A stretch of 64,000 nucleotides of DNA from Cymbomonas tetramitiformis (taxonomy: Eukaryota > Chlorophyta > Pyramimonadophyceae > Pyramimonadales > Pyramimonadaceae): assembly GCA_001247695.2 (NCBI GenBank), contig LGRX02025983.1, forward strand, positions 1 to 64,000, written 5' to 3'. The translations under genes were made by a program, and so were the position numbers. Positions 29,211-39,613 of this stretch are shown here, piece after piece (the first letter of the stretch is position 1; each line of letters opens with the position of its first letter). Under the pieces are notes generated by a model. The model was not told where the DNA came from. It saw only the letters and a program-made list of their open reading frames with translations, and searched no databases.

Positions 29211-30234
29211 GTGTGAGCGTCTTTTTAGCTCGCTCTAGCTCGTGCATGCACTGTACGGACCTGTGGATAACTACCTTCTTACTTCGTTGGCACTTCGGGT
29301 GTGTTCTGTGGGCGAATTACGGTACTATTTGCAGCTTTTACGGGTTAGCGTCCTTGAGGCGGGACCGTATTTGGCTGCGCATGCACACGTTTTTGGCCTA
29401 TTTTTTGGGCTCGCTCGCGCTCGCTATTCTGATATTTGGACTCGTTCGCCGGTGCATGCACAGCCGATATTCGTGAGATATCCTTTGGTGGTGCTCAAAC
29501 AATTGTTTCAAGGTCACAGGCGCACTTGCGTGTACTTTCTCAGCTGCGACGGTTGTATTTGGCTGTTTTGTGCGTGCATCGACCGGTTATTTTGGCCTTT
29601 TATGCTGTGCATCGACAAAGTGAACTCTATGTACCGGTGCAGGGGAGCCTTGTGGACGGTTCTAGGTACGTTTGGGTGTTGTTTTTAGTACGGCAGAGTA
29701 TTAATTGCGGGCCGTTTTCTTGCCCAAGCTGCGGTATTTCGGCCTTTTGGACGTGCATCTACAACGTTTTTGGCGTATTTTGGGTGCATCAGCAAGCGCG
29801 GACTCGGTGGTGAAGTATTTCGGGGGGGAGAGAAGCTTTCCGACCTTTTTAGTGAATTTTTTTATGGCAGTTTTACATAAATTCTGACCTCAAACACACT
29901 GGAATTCGGTTCGGAATAGCCTTTTTTTCTGAAATACTTGCTGTGGATCCACTCCCACCATACTTAAGCAGCCACCATACTCAAGCAAGGAAAGTGCATG
30001 GACCTTCTTAGCTTATATCCTGGCTTCCAACAACTTTTGCACGACTTTTATGGGTTATCTACAACTTTTCTAGCCCTCACCAACCCATAGAACAGCCTCA
30101 AACAGCTTATTTCTTCAAAAAATATGTGTGCATTCACTCCTTTTTGGTCCATCAACAAGGAGTTTTGAGAGTGGATCGACTCCCTAGACTTCAATATTGG
30201 GCTTTATACAGTGTTCTTACTTTATTGCAACAAG
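29211..30234. other. Leader region of retroelement B without recognisable gene
   Basis: About 1 kb with short open frames only, none recognisable. The phrase GGTGCATGCA/GTGCATC recurs. It ends with the ACAAG duplicated by the gag-only element at 30230-30234. Confidence 0.5.
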
Positions 30235-30497
30235 TGCTGAAATCTGTGTAGGCAGCCCTGACCGGGAGTCCCGGTGCAGGCCCCTATGACAGATTACTAG
30301 GTAGCCAACACTGGACCTGTGACTGACCGTAAGCCCGTACTGTGACACACCAAGGTGTCACAGGTAGCTAGGACCGTAGCCGTTCCGACTCTGTCACCGT
30401 TCGGGGTATATCTAGCTTAGGGTTTATTTATTATACGAGTTTATCTATATCAGTTTCACAGCACACACTATTATCTGTGAACTTGGATATTCCAGTA
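30235..30497 (+). repeat. 5' LTR of the gag-only element
   Basis: 263 bases, matching 33512-33774 almost perfectly. Contains GTGACACACCAAGGTGTCAC, an inverted repeat, and a TATTTATTATA stretch that could be a promoter TATA region. Confidence 0.93.
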
Positions 30498-30648
30498 GGT
30501 TGTGGCCCCATCCACGCTTTATTCCACTAGCTATTTTGGCCATGATTGGCTAAAGGGCCGCTCGGAGAGGTGGTGCGCGTTTGCGCGTTTGGGTATTGTG
30601 TGAATTATGAGATGAGCAGCTTACGGTAAGCAGCTTTGGGCCGCAGCT

Positions 30649-33192
30649 ATGGGGTACCGGCTTGGGTTTGGATTACTCGTTGCAATGTCCGTTTTCGGTT
30701 CTGTGCATGCTTTGATCACGCTTGCTACCGGATTTTGGGCTGGTGGCCTTGGCACCTTTGACCTCGACGACATCCTCCTTTGCCCCTCGCTTGCATGGCT
30801 CGGTTGTTCCCTCCGTGTTTGTGACGTCTCGTTTTCATCACAGCGCTACCCAAACGTGCTGCAGCGTACCGCCTCCCCTCAGGCTTATCTGAGAATGGGT
30901 ATGACAACACGATCTAAAAAGTCCCTCACGAGGGACAGCGATATAGACGCCTCCTTACGGCTCATCGACGAGGTACGGAACACTCCAACAGCTGCTACAC
31001 CTGTGGTTCCCACTCCCAACCCTGCATCGAACGTGGACGCGGACGTGGCCGTCAGACGTTATTTGCAGGAGCAGTCCAAGTTGGTCGACGAGATTTACAA
31101 GGCGCGCTTGCATCGGGCTTGGGCCAAGAGTATCCGTGAGGATATTCTTGGCGACAAGAAGCACCATTTTCGCGGTACGGACGACTCTGGCCTCCTGTCC
31201 GACCTGGTGGTGCAGCTGCGCACAGAGTTTCAGTCTGCTGGTTTGGAGCTGCGGGCCTTCGACCTCGAGGACCCTCTGGTGCCCGTAGTCGGCAGGGTTA
31301 ATGGGCTGCTGTACGACGTTCTGGCTCTCGTGGTGGAGAAGCACAGCAACGCGTATGTCTGGCTGACTGGCACTGACTCCTCGGCTGACCGAGATGGACG
31401 GCGTGCTCTTGTCGACATCATCAAGGGCTCTGTACCGGTGGCGCTGCGGGAATCGCAGCAGGAGGAGCATGCGGCCTTACGTTATCCCGCAAACGTTGAC
31501 CCGCAGCCGATTTTGGCTAAGGAGCAGCGTTTGGTGCGGGATAACAGGACTTCAGACTGGACTCCGACCGAGGCAACACGAAAATTATCCCTCTACACCC
31601 GCCTCGACCCCGTGTTTTACGCGGCGGTGAAGGTCCGCTATCCCATGGCTGCTGACCTGTCCCACGTGTCCCTTGCTTCTCTTCGTTCCTTGGTTGTCGA
31701 AATTTATCAGTCTTGGGCGCAAACGGATGGGGGCAAGGCGGCTTCTGGTGCGGGCGGAATCTCCGCGCATCTGTCCAGCAGCGAATATGACTCGCTGCTG
31801 CAGAAGATTACGGAGCTGAAGGAGCTGGTGCAGCGGCAGCACGGTGAGACCGCTCCGGTGGTACGGCAGCAGCGGGAGAGGGTTCAGCAGAAGCAGCAAC
31901 AGCAGAAGTCCCCACATCCGCGGGGTTTCCGTGTAGGCACCCACAAGGCCCCGCCAGTGGGATTCGACCGCGATGAGCAGCGGGCGAAGCCATTCTGCGG
32001 AAAATGCAAAAAGGCGGGCAAAGGTGAGCACTATCACTTTTACCGCGACTGCCCGTTGGGTGGCCGTCAGCACCCGCCCAACTCTGCGGCGGCATTCTGC
32101 ATCCCTATCGACGAGGAGGATGCGGACGGGGTGCACGCTCTGGCAATGTGTGCGGTGTTCCAGCACGCTGCGGATGATGGAGCGGAAGCCTTCGCACGTG
32201 CTGCGGCTGCGTACGGGCCTCCTGCGGTGCTTTCTGCGGGTGCGGTGGGCGGCATTGACGTCTCCGCCTACGGGTTCACCGTGGAGCAACAGCCGACTTC
32301 CGAGGGGGACTCCATTCTCCAACGACTCGACGATCTTGCTGCGGAGGTTCACTCCGCAGCCAATCCGCAGGTGCACTACACCCATGCCTCCTTCCCGCCT
32401 CCTGCCAACATTGGACAGGAGGCTTCGGCTCTGGTGTGTGAGTCCGCCGCAACGGTGGCCGCACCGGAGGAGCAGGTTCCGGCAGGTGGTGCGGCGGCAT
32501 CGGCGTCCGCCGTGCCGGCCCCTGCTATGCCTGTCTTCCAGGGGAAGGATGCCGCACCCGAGCTACTGCAATCGGCGAAGTTGACCGCCACGGCGGACAC
32601 GGACGGTGAATTTGCTGGGTTCGTTCAGACTGTCAACCACGCCGCCGTCCAACCCATTGACCTCACGGGTTACAACACCGACGACTATGAAGACCTTGCC
32701 GACGGCACATTCACGGTAAAGCCACGGGCTTCAGACGTCTCGGCAAATCTCTCATCTACACCTGCGACCCAGGCACCTAGCTCTGGTGGTGCTCTGGGTG
32801 ACTGGCATGCCGGTGCTCCCCGCAGCTACGGCTGTGGAAAGCCTCCGTGGGGATTCCCTGCCCACGCTGGCTTGTGGGGAATGCCTTTTATGCTCTCCTT
32901 TATTCTCTTGATTTCTATCATGGGAGTGGGGACCGCCGCCTACACGGCGGCCAATGACGTCGGATCTGTGCAGGTATCGGGTCAGGCTGCTCCGCAGCCT
33001 GTGCTGTGCAGGGGGGACTTGTGCATCTACTCTGGTATCTCCGAGCTGGACCCCGTCACACTGGATGCGGTGCTGCACTCCCTGGGTGCTGCGGCAGTGC
33101 TACTGCCGCCTGACCCGCTGGAGGGCAGTGCTGCGGGCTGCTGCGGTGATCAATGTGGTGACGGTGCTCCTCTAACCTTTGACCCCGAGTAG
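30649..33192 (+). CDS. Gag-like protein of the gag-only element (847 codons)
   Basis: Only ORF of this element. An in-frame ATG at 30895-30905 (MGMTTRSKK) may be a better start than the hydrophobic 5' stretch. Residues of the central third (for example RLDPVFYAAVKVRYPMAADL, SLASLRSLVVEIYQSW) look like a retroelement capsid. A zinc-knuckle-like cluster follows near 31995-32055: CGKCKKAGKGEHYHFYRDC. The C-terminal third is Ala/Pro-rich and acidic, then has a strongly hydrophobic segment (MPFMLSFILLISIMGVGTAA, about 32880-32940), possibly a membrane anchor, which is unusual for Gag. The frame is intact from end to end, suggesting recent selection. Confidence 0.75.
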   Translation: MGYRLGFGLLVAMSVFGSVHALITLATGFWAGGLGTFDLDDILLCPSLAWLGCSLRVCDVSFSSQRYPNVLQRTASPQAYLRMGMTTRSKKSLTRDSDIDASLRLIDEVRNTPTAATPVVPTPNPASNVDADVAVRRYLQEQSKLVDEIYKARLHRAWAKSIREDILGDKKHHFRGTDDSGLLSDLVVQLRTEFQSAGLELRAFDLEDPLVPVVGRVNGLLYDVLALVVEKHSNAYVWLTGTDSSADRDGRRALVDIIKGSVPVALRESQQEEHAALRYPANVDPQPILAKEQRLVRDNRTSDWTPTEATRKLSLYTRLDPVFYAAVKVRYPMAADLSHVSLASLRSLVVEIYQSWAQTDGGKAASGAGGISAHLSSSEYDSLLQKITELKELVQRQHGETAPVVRQQRERVQQKQQQQKSPHPRGFRVGTHKAPPVGFDRDEQRAKPFCGKCKKAGKGEHYHFYRDCPLGGRQHPPNSAAAFCIPIDEEDADGVHALAMCAVFQHAADDGAEAFARAAAAYGPPAVLSAGAVGGIDVSAYGFTVEQQPTSEGDSILQRLDDLAAEVHSAANPQVHYTHASFPPPANIGQEASALVCESAATVAAPEEQVPAGGAAASASAVPAPAMPVFQGKDAAPELLQSAKLTATADTDGEFAGFVQTVNHAAVQPIDLTGYNTDDYEDLADGTFTVKPRASDVSANLSSTPATQAPSSGGALGDWHAGAPRSYGCGKPPWGFPAHAGLWGMPFMLSFILLISIMGVGTAAYTAANDVGSVQVSGQAAPQPVLCRGDLCIYSGISELDPVTLDAVLHSLGAAAVLLPPDPLEGSAAGCCGDQCGDGAPLTFDPE

Positions 33193-33511
33193 TTTTATTC
33201 CTGGTTCTGGCAGTGCACCACCTTCTGGTGGTGTGCTGAGATGTGCTTTGACCTCAACATGGTCTTCAATTGGCTTTCACTTTGACTCCTTATATCCGTT
33301 AATCTGACTTGCTGGCACCGTGCCTTTCAGTAGTTTAGCAGGACCTGTATGCCTGTATGTTTCTGCACTTGCGCCGGCTAGAGGGTTTCCATTTGTGTAT
33401 CAGAATTGCACAGTTGGTATAGCAGTTAGGCTTGTCACCCTAGCTTCTGCCCTAACTTATTTGGTATCTCGGACTTGCCTGTCAGTCACCACCCGCAGTG
33501 CTGGGGTGGTG

Positions 33512-33774
33512 TGCTGAAATCTGTGTAGGCAGCCCTGACCGGGAGTCCCGGTGCAGGCCCCTATGACAGATTACTAGGTAGCCAACACTGGACCTGTGAC
33601 TGACCGTAAGCCCGTACTGTGACACACCAAGGTGTCACAGGTAGCTAGGACCGCAGCCGTTCCGACTCTGTCACCGTTCGGGGTATATCTAGCTTAGGGT
33701 TTATTTATTATACGAGTTTATCTATATCAGTTTCACAGCACACACTATTATCTGTGAACTTGGATATTCCAGTA
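33512..33774 (+). repeat. 3' LTR of the gag-only element
   Basis: 263 bases, partner of 30235-30497, followed by the ACAAG duplication. Confidence 0.93.
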
Positions 33775-33779
33775 ACAAG

Positions 33780-34880
33780 TATGGATATTGTTTATTGGTC
33801 TTAAACAGTTCCCACCGTTCTACAGCCCTTTGGTGCTTCTTTTGGCTGGTGCATGTACCCTTTTCAGCCCCAAAATAGCCCTTTTTGGCTCTTAACAGAC
33901 TGGCAAATGGTGGTTTCTGGACAGTACTGCTGGTTTATTCTCCATATATGAACTCTGCTGGAATATTTCTGGAGTATATGAACTTATGCAACCTTCTGGG
34001 ACCTATCTGGACACTTCTGGCGGCAGCAAGTACTCTCCATCCACTCTTAGCACTTAAAAAGTGTGTCGCGGAGCCCTTGCGAATTTTCTAGAAAATGGAC
34101 AGAAGTGAAGTAAGGACTACTTTGACAACATAAAAAGTACTTCTTCAACTCTGTTTTCACCACCAATAGTGTTGCAAGCAACCTCAGCCGCCGGCAGCAA
34201 GTGTGCTTTCGACTGCTGAACATACATCCACTTCCAGCCCCCTTAACACTGTTGTGGGCTATTTTTAGTAACCTACCAGCATATGGCCATACCCTTTGGT
34301 ATTGGCGACACGTACAACCGACAGTGGTGGAAGCAGGGCTTTGGCAAGTGGGTCTACCCTCCTGGACCTCTTCAGCAACCTGGTATTCCATTTGGCGGCT
34401 TCCCTCCTTCACCTTCAGTGTCCCCCACTACGTCGGACGACGAAGAGGACCCGTTCACACTTCCTGAAGGTTTCCAGCCTCTACCGTTACCTCAACTTCC
34501 ACAACAGAACTAGCCTGCCTACTTCCAGATATGCAGCCGCCCTACGCCGCACCCCCGTCTCCATTCACCTTTCCACCCTCACTTGCTGTTGGCTCCTTTC
34601 CACCCTCCACCACCGGACCTGCAGCACCCATGGCCCCAGGACAGCCCAGTCCCCTGCCATATCAACCACCTCAGGTCCCCCTCGCAGACCCCCGCCTTAC
34701 TCCACTCAGCCCTTACCCACAGCCGCATCCCTCAGGAACCGTCCCGGTGTACCACACCCCAGCAGCAGTTCCTGGACCGGTCCCCGCTGTACCATGGACC
34801 TGGTCTGGGAGTTTCCCCTTCGGGGGGGTTCCCTCCCCTTACGCCCCTGCACTTCACTCCCCGGCTCAGACGCTGCCACC
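33780..34880 (+). other. Pro-rich 5' internal region of retroelement B
   Basis: Short frames only. One reads IPFGIGDTYNRQWWKQGFGK (from about 34283) and then Pro-rich sequence; another continues as a Pro/Ser-rich stretch from 34531. These could be remnants of a Gag or of captured sequence. Element-typical RNase H begins abruptly near 34885, which marks the internal deletion of protease and RT. Confidence 0.45.
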
Positions 34881-34884
34881 AAGA

Positions 34885-35180
34885 ACGAGGTGGAGTGGAG
34901 ATGGGGCCCTGAGCAGCAGTGGGCCTTCGAAGAGCTGAAAGCAGCACTGGTGGACGCCCCCGTTCTGGCCCTGCCGAACGTGAAGGCCGCAGCGGACGGA
35001 TCAGCCCCCTTCGTGGTGCAGACCGACGCGAGTGGGGTGGCGCTGGGTGGAGTCCTGATGCAGGACTGTGGTGAAGGACTTAAGGTGATAGCCTACGAGA
35101 GCCGGCAGTTCTCCGCGGCTGAGCAGAACTACCACACGGGCGAGTCAGAGGGAGCTCTGCGGACTTCACCACTGCACCAC
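34885..35180 (+). pseudogene. RNase H N-terminal part of retroelement B
   Basis: Frame encoding WGPEQQWAFEELKAALVDAP, VVQTDASGVALGGVLMQD and ESRQFSAAEQNYHTGE, matching RNase H of element A closely. The frame shifts after HTGES (near 35150), where A continues RELGALHH, so the gene is broken there and resumes in the next entry. Confidence 0.8.
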
Positions 35181-35181
35181 G

Positions 35182-38100
35182 GTGACCTGGCGGCACTACC
35201 TGATCTTCACCGCCTTCAAGCTGCAAGGCGACCACCGGCCACTGGAATGGCTGATGGAGCCGGGGAGGGAGCTGAGTCGGCGGCAGGCACGATGGTACAT
35301 GGATCTCGTGGAGGTGGGGGTCCCCCGCATGGAGTACGTGAAAGGGGCCCTGCTACTGGTTCCGGACGCCTTGTCACGGCGACCCGACTACTCAGCGAAG
35401 ACACCTCGGGAGGGCTTGAAGGAGGCCGGCATTCTCGACGCTAAGTCGGACCTCCCGAAAGACCCCCTCTCTGTGTTGGACACCTCCGACCTCTTTGAGG
35501 AGGGCCCAGCCTTGGGCACCCTGACCCAGCTTGCTGAGGTGAACAGCTGGTTGGACGCGGTGGACACTCTGCAGCTGGCGGAGTTGGCTATGGAGTCCCA
35601 ACTTGGTGCCAAGGAGCTTCGAGCCCCGCACCATTGCGAGGACCTCCCAATAGAGGTTGCAGCGGGTGCTGGGGGGGTGCAGACGCAGCACCCTGGCGCG
35701 GATCTCCCCACGGAGGTCACATCAGACGCTGGAGGGGTGCAGATGCAGCACCCTGGCGCGGATCTCCCGACGGAGGTCACATCAGACGCTGGAGGGGTGC
35801 AGATGCAGCACCCTGGCGCGGATTTCCCGACGGAGGTCACATCAGATGTTGGAGGGGTGCAAACTGAGCACCCCGGCGCGGACCACCTGACGGAGGTCAC
35901 AGCGCCCCCCACGAGAGGGGCGACGCTGGCGTTTCAGCGTGCTTCCCTGAAGAAGAGTGCAAGGGCTCTTCGGGGGGCCTTCAAGTCCCTTCGCGCAATG
36001 GGACGGTCCAAGCTACCAGGAAAGGCGGCATTGGAAATGCCAGCGGAGGCCTCAGAGCAACCTTGTGGCGTGGTGGCCTCACGCACCCGGTCAAAAACTG
36101 GGTTACCTCCTGCGGGAGGGACGTCGGGGTGCCAAGCACCCATAGCGCCTGCACAAACTCCGCCGCAGGTGTCAGCCAAGGTCCCTATGGAGCGCCCCAG
36201 CGGCACGGTGACCTCTCGCTCGCGGTCGAACACCAAATCGCCGCCCCAGCAAGAGGCAGTAAAGCCGGCGACACCTCCGACGGTGGTTCTGACTGACGCC
36301 CCCAGGACGAGGAAGCCCCCTGCGAAGAGCGCGTCTCAATCGCGGAGGGAATCGACGGGGCGGTTGCACCAGGCATTGTTCGAACGGCTACAGTCGAAAT
36401 ACGGGAAGTTCGACGTGGATGCCTGTCGCGGACCAAAAGGCCGCGGTCAGCTGGTGGACAAATACTGGGAAAACTGCCTAAAGGAGCAGTGGAGAGGACT
36501 TCACGTGTGGTGCAGCCCCCCACATGACAGCGACCATCTCACCATCGAGGCTGTACTCCGCACCTACGTGCATGAGTGGCGGCAAGACCCCGAGAACACC
36601 TCTGCAGTGTTCCTGCTGCCGGACCTACAGTCGCGCATGCCGCAGTGGAGGAAGCTTTTCAGACGCGCGGGGATGCGTATTGAGGAGGTCATCCCCACAC
36701 ATGACTCTCAGGGGAATCCCACCCAACTGTTTAAGGGAACAGATGGAGTGCTGCAGGACCTCCCATGGCCGATGCTGGTGGTGTATGCTCCACCCTCGAG
36801 GTCAAGACCGCAGAGGATTCGACACCAGCGAGTGCCCCCGCCAATTGTTGATGCAGGCAAGGCGTCAAAGATGCGGGACGCGCAGGGCACAGTTTCTGGA
36901 GGAGATTTCCTTGAGGCCCTGCGGGACGAGTACGGCCGAGACGGGCCCCTTCGTACTCTGCGGGAGCAAGTACAGTCAGCTCCCCATCACAGCACGAAGC
37001 ACTTCTGCATTGTTGGCGAAGTGCTGTGGCGGGTAGCTGCGGGGCACTACCAGCTGGTCCTGGGTGAGGACTCACCCCTCCGGGAGATTGTGTTCCGCGA
37101 AGCCCACGACTCCCTGGCAGCGGGTCACACAGGGCGCGACAAGACACTTGAAAGGGTTCTTCGTCGATTCTGGTGGAAGAACGCCTCGGATGATGTGGGG
37201 GCTTGGGTGGCGTCCTGCCCCACTTGTCAGGCTGTGAAACCCCGGTCGTCATACCCTGATGGACTGCTTAACCCGCATTCGATCCCGTCGCGAAACTGGC
37301 AGGACGTGGGTGTGGACTTTGTCACCGGTCTACCTTTGACCGAGCAAGGGAACGACGCGTTCGTCGCCTTCACCTGTAAGCTCTCGAAGATGGTCCACGT
37401 GGTCCCCATTAACTTCGGGGACAGCTCAGCAGCCACTATTGCTCGCATCTACTTCGACACCGTGTGGAGGCAGCATGGCGCGCCTATGAAAATTGTCAGC
37501 GACCGGGACCCACGCTTCCAAGACGCGTTCTGGAAAGAGCTGATGCGGTTGATGGGGGTCAAGGTGGCAATGACCACCCCTTACAACCCCCGATCTGATG
37601 GTCAAGCGGAGCACACCAACCGGGTCGTGGAGGATATGCTTCGCTCCTTCGTCGATGATAGTCCGGAGGACTGGGACCTGTACGCCACCAACGTCGAGTT
37701 TGCTATCAACGACTCGCGCAGTGACGTAACCGGTTTCACCCCCTTCGAGTTGTGCTATGGTGTGTCACCCATGTCACAGCTTGACATGTTTCTAGAAGCT
37801 GCCCAGTCTACCGATGGGCGACGCAAAGGAGGGGTGGGGACTGCACATGAATGGGCGTTTCGTTTTTCGTCGCAGCTGCGGGACGCGCGGGGTAGACTGG
37901 AGTTGGCACAGCAGCGGCAGCGAGATCTCTTCGATCAGCGCCATGGGCAGCGGGAGTATGCGGTGGGGGACCTCGTCTGGGTAGAAGCCAAGCACCTCAC
38001 GGAGAAGCTCGTGGACAGGTCCCTTTGCAGGAAGCTCAGCAAGCGCTGGCATGGGCCGTTGGCGGTAACCGAGCGGTTCTACAGTGACATGCAGGCGGGT

Positions 38101-39051
38101 CTTCCGGAGGCAGACCGAGGTGCTCCGGTGGCTTATCGACTGCAGCTCCCCACACGCTGGCGTATACATGATGTGTTCGCACAACATCGACTGAAGCCAT
38201 ACGTGGGAGGGGCAGATGCGTTCGCGTCACGCCGACAGCCAGCAATCCCAGAGGCGGTGATAGTTGATGGACAACGCGAGGCCCATGTGGATCGCATTCT
38301 GGCTCGACGAGTTCGCATCTCCCGAGGAAAGGAGATTGTGGAATGGAAGGTACGCTGGACGGGCTACTCAAAGGCCCACGATTCGTGGAGGACTCGAGAC
38401 AAGCTGGAGCGTGGAGCACCTCTGCAGCAGCTTAAGGACTTTGAGACCGAACGTCTGGCCATGGAGGGCCAGGTACGTGACGCTGCATTACGTCGTCGAG
38501 AGCAACGCCGTGATACACCCAGTTCTGCTGCGGTGGCGTCAGGTGCCTCTTTAGCCTACCTGTTGGTGAGACCCTGGGAGGAGGAGTTTGAGAACCCCAC
38601 CGACGAATGCCTTCCTTGGGAACAACGTGGAATGACGAGAGAGGGCGAGGTCACCTATGTCACTACCCTCGCTGCACTTGATACTCGGCCAGTACGGATA
38701 TTGGTATTGTTCAGTGGAACAGGCTCCGTGGAAAAGGAGTTTGCCCGCTGCTTCCCAGCCTCGAGATCGGTAACTCTGGACGCTGACCCGCTTTGGCGGC
38801 CGACTCACGTGACGGCCATTGAGAGCTGGGATTATTGGAGGTATCCCCCAGGGTACTTCGACGTGGTATGGGCAAGCCCCCCTTGTACCCAGTACAGTCA
38901 GGCCCGCACCACTGGAGGTCCGCCCGATTTCGTTACAGCGGACGCGTGCGTACAACGCACCCTAGACATCATCGAGTATCTCCGTCCTCAACACTGGTTT
39001 GTGGAGAACCGATGGGCCGTTACCCTGACGCCCTGCGTTTCAGGCCAGTAA
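35182..39051 (+). CDS. RNase H C-terminus, Dam-like methyltransferase, integrase, chromodomain, C5-like methyltransferase (retroelement B)
   Basis: One 1289-codon frame. Order: TWRHYLIFTAFKLQGDHRPL (RNase H end), DALSRRPDY, a 60-base tandem repeat linker, then the Dam-like domain (YGKFDVDACRG about 36400; W-R-G-L-H-V-W-CSPPHDS about 36490-36530; VFLLPDLQSRMPQWRKLFRR). Motif IV is SPPH here, against NPPY in A, so activity is doubtful. HHCC zinc region and integrase core follow (DVGVDFVTG; VSDRDPRF to GQAEH, D-35-E), then chromodomain (AHVDRILARRV, EWKVRWTGYS) and the methyltransferase with FSGTGS (about 38710) and DVVWASPPC (about 38862). A missing base in AACCGATGGG near 39008 breaks the frame at ENPMGR. 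Confidence 0.88.
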   Translation: MTWRHYLIFTAFKLQGDHRPLEWLMEPGRELSRRQARWYMDLVEVGVPRMEYVKGALLLVPDALSRRPDYSAKTPREGLKEAGILDAKSDLPKDPLSVLDTSDLFEEGPALGTLTQLAEVNSWLDAVDTLQLAELAMESQLGAKELRAPHHCEDLPIEVAAGAGGVQTQHPGADLPTEVTSDAGGVQMQHPGADLPTEVTSDAGGVQMQHPGADFPTEVTSDVGGVQTEHPGADHLTEVTAPPTRGATLAFQRASLKKSARALRGAFKSLRAMGRSKLPGKAALEMPAEASEQPCGVVASRTRSKTGLPPAGGTSGCQAPIAPAQTPPQVSAKVPMERPSGTVTSRSRSNTKSPPQQEAVKPATPPTVVLTDAPRTRKPPAKSASQSRRESTGRLHQALFERLQSKYGKFDVDACRGPKGRGQLVDKYWENCLKEQWRGLHVWCSPPHDSDHLTIEAVLRTYVHEWRQDPENTSAVFLLPDLQSRMPQWRKLFRRAGMRIEEVIPTHDSQGNPTQLFKGTDGVLQDLPWPMLVVYAPPSRSRPQRIRHQRVPPPIVDAGKASKMRDAQGTVSGGDFLEALRDEYGRDGPLRTLREQVQSAPHHSTKHFCIVGEVLWRVAAGHYQLVLGEDSPLREIVFREAHDSLAAGHTGRDKTLERVLRRFWWKNASDDVGAWVASCPTCQAVKPRSSYPDGLLNPHSIPSRNWQDVGVDFVTGLPLTEQGNDAFVAFTCKLSKMVHVVPINFGDSSAATIARIYFDTVWRQHGAPMKIVSDRDPRFQDAFWKELMRLMGVKVAMTTPYNPRSDGQAEHTNRVVEDMLRSFVDDSPEDWDLYATNVEFAINDSRSDVTGFTPFELCYGVSPMSQLDMFLEAAQSTDGRRKGGVGTAHEWAFRFSSQLRDARGRLELAQQRQRDLFDQRHGQREYAVGDLVWVEAKHLTEKLVDRSLCRKLSKRWHGPLAVTERFYSDMQAGLPEADRGAPVAYRLQLPTRWRIHDVFAQHRLKPYVGGADAFASRRQPAIPEAVIVDGQREAHVDRILARRVRISRGKEIVEWKVRWTGYSKAHDSWRTRDKLERGAPLQQLKDFETERLAMEGQVRDAALRRREQRRDTPSSAAVASGASLAYLLVRPWEEEFENPTDECLPWEQRGMTREGEVTYVTTLAALDTRPVRILVLFSGTGSVEKEFARCFPASRSVTLDADPLWRPTHVTAIESWDYWRYPPGYFDVVWASPPCTQYSQARTTGGPPDFVTADACVQRTLDIIEYLRPQHWFVENRWAVTLTPCVSGQ
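35636..35895 (+). repeat. 60-bp tandem repeat in the RNase H-Dam linker of B
   Basis: Four to five units at 60-base spacing encode a 20-residue repeat with the core DLPTEVTSDAGGVQ and HPGA. The unit is a multiple of three and remains in frame. Element A has no such repeat in the equivalent linker. Confidence 0.88.
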
Positions 39052-39341
39052 TGAGCCATTTACCGGCGCCCCTCACTTGCACCTACTGCATGTATGGGAA
39101 ACGATACATGAAACCTACGTGTATATGGGCGAGCTCGCCTCCGCCCGAACCCTTACTGCAATGCTCTGCAGCGACTCCTTGTTCGCATCGACGTGCAACA
39201 GGAGTTCACCCTGATACTGCACAACTGGGACCGAGTGGTCATCGGAAGGGGATGCAGAAGTCACACGCAGTGTATCCAGTTCCAGAGGGTCTACTGCGGC
39301 ATCTGTTCCAGCACTTGACTTTTGGAGGCACAGGAAAGTAA
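39009..39341 (+). pseudogene. C-terminal part of the C5-like methyltransferase of B, out of frame
   Basis: After a one-base loss near 39008 the homologous sequence continues in another frame: PMGRYPDALRFRPVMSHLPA, CTYCMYGKRYMKPTCIWAS, to RHLFQHLTF and a stop at 39341. It aligns with the ends of the A and C copies. Confidence 0.82.
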
Positions 39342-39599
39342 ACGATGTTACGGTCATAACCCTTGGACCGAGTGCAACCGATCTACGGCAAGCAGAGTTT
39401 CGAAGGAGAAGACGAAGACTGAAGACCTGCCTTAGATATCGGTTGTGTGCGGTTGGGTGAATCCGGGATGAGCGTTGGCAGCGTGATCCTTGGTGAAGCC
39501 CTTCTGCTGCGCTGATGAGCAGAGGAATCACGAGACCCCTGTACGCTATTGTATGTGTGATTATGCTTTAGTCGTGGTTTCAGGGGAAAGTCCACTCCT

Positions 39600-39613
39600 A
39601 ACGGGGGGAGAGT
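39600..39613 (+). other. Polypurine tract of retroelement B
   Basis: ACGGGGGGAGAGT lies directly before the 3' LTR, matching the tract of element A. Confidence 0.75.

Larger units (their letters stand above)
30235..33774 (+). mobile_element. Non-autonomous gag-only LTR element nested in B
   Basis: 263-base LTRs at 30235-30497 and 33512-33774 (TGCTGAAATC ... TTCCAGTA) differ at about one site (T/C in GGACCGTAGCC/GGACCGCAGCC). Target duplication ACAAG at 30230-30234 and 33775-33779. The interior holds one 847-codon frame and no protease, RT, RNase H or integrase, so it must borrow enzymes. The LTR ends in TA instead of the usual CA. Purine-rich GGGGTGGTG precedes the 3' LTR. Confidence 0.9.
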
